A stretch of DNA of 6,284 nt from positions 1 through 6,284 of the forward strand of contig JAUIMD010000127.1 in the NCBI GenBank assembly GCA_030433225.1. The letters run 5' to 3'. The notes under the pieces were generated by a model that had not been told where the DNA came from, made no database searches, and worked only from the letters and a program-made list of their open reading frames with translations. Shown here piece after piece: positions 5,876-6,284 of this stretch (within the stretch, counting starts at the first letter, position 1; the number at the start of each line of letters is the position of its first letter). Made by a program: the position numbers and the translations under genes. Origin of the DNA: Bacteroidia bacterium. Lineage in GTDB: Bacteria > Bacteroidota > Bacteroidia > Bacteroidales > UBA5342.

Positions 5876-6284
5876 ATGGCAAACGTACTTACTCCACGAA
5901 GTGAAAGTTACACACAGTGGTATGTTGATTTAGTGAAGGAGGCAAACCTGGCAGAAAACTCTGCTGTGCGCGGGTGCATGGTAATAAAACCCTATGGCTA
6001 TGCTATTTGGGAAAAAATTCAGGCCGAGCTTGACCGTATGTTTAAAGAAACAGGGCACGAAAATGCCTACTTTCCGTTGCTTATTCCCAAATCATTTTTA
6101 AGTAAAGAGGCCGACCATGTGGAGGGCTTTGCCAAAGAATGTGCTGTTGTTACGCATTACCGTCTCAAAAACAGTGAAGAAGGAAAGGGCGTTGTGGTGG
6201 ATCCTGAAGCCCGCCTGGAAGAAGAGCTGATTGTTCGACCAACCTCAGAAACCATTATCTGGAACACCTATAAAAACTGGATTC
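5876..6284 (+). CDS. proS: Prolyl-tRNA synthetase, N-terminal part (3' end outside window)
   Basis: Charges tRNA-Pro with proline in the cytosol. The first 136 codons are present and the frame is open at the right edge. From ATG 5876 the protein reads MANVLTPRSESYTQWYVDLV, then LAENSAVRGCMVIKPYGYAIWEKIQ (26-49) and HENAYFPLLIPKSFL (61-75), covering class II motif 1. RPTSETIIWNTYKNW (121-135) opens motif 2. The LTPRSExYxxWY start and the absence of an editing insertion in this region point to the archaeal/eukaryotic-like ProS form, which is common in Bacteroidota, rather than the E. coli type. No Shine-Dalgarno precedes the start; the leader is A/T-rich as usual for the phylum. The 102-base gap after the HisI-like gene holds an inverted repeat and a promoter-like box, so the two genes are probably separate units. 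Confidence 0.96.
   Translation, partial: MANVLTPRSESYTQWYVDLVKEANLAENSAVRGCMVIKPYGYAIWEKIQAELDRMFKETGHENAYFPLLIPKSFLSKEADHVEGFAKECAVVTHYRLKNSEEGKGVVVDPEARLEEELIVRPTSETIIWNTYKNWI

Overview
The window looks like ordinary chromosome from a member of the Bacteroidota, probably Bacteroidales/Marinilabiliales-like. The evidence is a P. gingivalis-type dipeptidyl peptidase IV, a prolyl-tRNA synthetase of the archaeal/eukaryotic-like type with the wording usual in this phylum, gene starts without Shine-Dalgarno sequences, and several TAnnTTTG boxes (the -7 element used in this phylum) in the gaps. Coding density is high. I see no mobile element, CRISPR array, tRNA or rRNA, and no gene-free stretch longer than about 140 bases.

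Left part (1-3644, + strand): the 3' end of an outer-membrane beta-barrel protein, probably with an Omp85-like C-terminal barrel. Its stop codon overlaps by four bases the start of a complete secreted dipeptidyl peptidase IV (S9 family, all catalytic residues present). After 22 bases comes an unrecognised membrane protein with an N-terminal zinc ribbon, one transmembrane helix and a C-terminal extracytoplasmic domain. These three probably form one transcription unit that acts at the cell envelope.

Middle part (3658-5264, - strand, convergent with the first block): aroQ, the type II 3-dehydroquinate dehydratase of the shikimate pathway, followed by a gene that fuses about six transmembrane helices to an intact cytosolic Nudix hydrolase domain. 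A 30-base inverted repeat lies at the 5' end of the Nudix gene and bears on its start and regulation.

Right part (5384-6284, + strand, divergent from aroQ): a small HisI (phosphoribosyl-AMP cyclohydrolase) relative with altered metal-site residues, an inverted repeat that starts at its stop codon, and the first 136 codons of proS, which runs off the window.

Most of the window is housekeeping or recognisable enzyme content. The least ordinary items are the membrane-Nudix fusion with its upstream palindrome, the HisI-like protein with a rewritten metal site, and the zinc-ribbon membrane protein. I do not see a clear multi-gene novel system.
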